From Thermoplasmatota archaeon (lineage in GTDB: Bacteria > Pseudomonadota > Gammaproteobacteria > Burkholderiales > Thiobacillaceae): 6,356 nt of DNA. The number at the start of each line of letters is the position of its first letter. Within the stretch, counting starts at the first letter, position 1. The DNA is taken from contig JAMCVR010000120.1 of NCBI GenBank assembly GCA_023475455.1, forward strand, positions 1 to 6,356, written 5' to 3'. Below are positions 5,877 through 6,356 of this stretch, in pieces. Below the pieces are notes generated by a model, which worked only from the letters and a program-made list of their open reading frames with translations, searched no databases and was not told where the DNA came from. The position numbers were made by a program, and so were the translations under genes.

Positions 5877-6356
5877 ATGTCAGCCACGCTTCAGGATCAG
5901 TTCGGACGCCGCATCGATTACGTGCGGCTATCGGTGACCGACCGCTGCGACCTGCGCTGCAGCTACTGCATGCCGGAAGGCTTCAAGGGTTTCGAGGAGC
6001 CCGAACACTGGCTCGGCTTCGACGAGATCGAACGCCTGATCGGCGCGTTTGCCCGGCTCGGCGTAAGCCGCATCCGCCTGACCGGCGGCGAGCCGCTGCT
6101 GCGGCGCGACATCGCCGGCCTGGCCGGGCGTATCGCCGCCTTGCCCGGCGTCCACGATCTGTCGCTGTCGACCAACGCCACCCAGCTCGAGCGCCACGCG
6201 CAGGCGCTGAAGGCCGCCGGCGTGACGCGGCTCAACGTCAGTCTCGACTCGCTGCGGCAGGCGCGGGTGGAAAAGATCAACGGCCGCGATGTGCTCGCGA
6301 AAGTGATGGCCGGCCTCGCCGCGGCGCAGGACGCGGGCTTCGCGCCGATCAAGCTC
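5877..6356 (+). CDS. moaA: GTP 3',8-cyclase MoaA (radical SAM), N-terminal 160 residues
   Basis: MoaA is a radical SAM enzyme that, with MoaC, turns GTP into cyclic pyranopterin monophosphate, the first step of Moco synthesis. Seen: the N-terminal cluster motif CDLRCSYC (24-31, CxxxCxxC) followed by MPEG, TGGEPLLRRDI (69-79), the LSLSTNA SAM-binding strand (95-101) and LNVSLDSL (119-126). The family is usually about 320-340 residues, so roughly half is present; the second, C-terminal cluster region lies beyond the edge. No clear Shine-Dalgarno precedes the ATG (CACTAGCCGCC), but homology starts immediately and no in-frame upstream start fits. It is transcribed away from the rest of the Moco operon. 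The leader is too short for a Moco riboswitch. Confidence 0.96.
   Translation, partial: MSATLQDQFGRRIDYVRLSVTDRCDLRCSYCMPEGFKGFEEPEHWLGFDEIERLIGAFARLGVSRIRLTGGEPLLRRDIAGLAGRIAALPGVHDLSLSTNATQLERHAQALKAAGVTRLNVSLDSLRQARVEKINGRDVLAKVMAGLAAAQDAGFAPIKL

Noticed and set aside
1..6356. CRISPR array, tRNA, rRNA or insertion sequence
   Set aside because: I saw no spaced direct-repeat array, cloverleaf pattern, ribosomal sequence or transposase frame.

Overview
The window is GC-rich proteobacterial DNA, most likely from a betaproteobacterium. The guess rests on the GC-biased codon use, the style of the Moco proteins and a GCGGGAGAGGG-type palindromic repeat common in such genomes. No rRNA or other lineage marker is present, so the assignment is loose.

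Right and centre (about 2625-6356): a molybdenum cofactor (Moco) locus. moaA runs rightward and is cut by the window edge. Diverging from it is a tightly packed leftward operon: a TSUP-family (TauE/SafE) membrane permease, mobB, moeA, moaD and moaE. Two junctions in this operon are ATGA overlaps (permease/mobB and moeA/moaD), mobB and moeA overlap by 26 bp, and moaD/moaE are 4 bp apart. The 72-bp divergent region carries GTTATAT-N8-ATATAAC, which closely resembles a ModE (molybdate-responsive regulator) operator and could control both directions. Together the genes cover GTP cyclisation (MoaA), both subunits of molybdopterin synthase (MoaD/MoaE), molybdate insertion (MoeA) and dinucleotide maturation support (MobB). 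moaC, mog/moaB and mobA are not in the window. The moeA gene carries a small palindromic repeat inserted in frame.

Intergenic region (2298-2624, 327 bp): no gene. It holds a plausible intrinsic terminator for the Moco operon, a long imperfect hairpin, two shorter inverted repeats, and three 10-bp-phased ATGAC repeats just upstream of the gntR start.

Left (1-2297): a two-gene leftward unit, also cut by the window edge. It encodes a GntR/HutC-type regulator with a UTRA effector domain, then 9 bp later a flavoprotein of the adenylylsulfate reductase alpha subunit (AprA)/fumarate reductase superfamily. It resembles AprA in the FAD-binding region and around the putative active-site histidine, but it is shorter-looking and is controlled by its own GntR gene, unlike classical aprBA. 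Its substrate cannot be read from the sequence. With a TSUP transporter and Moco genes alongside, sulfur-anion chemistry is a reasonable but unproven theme.
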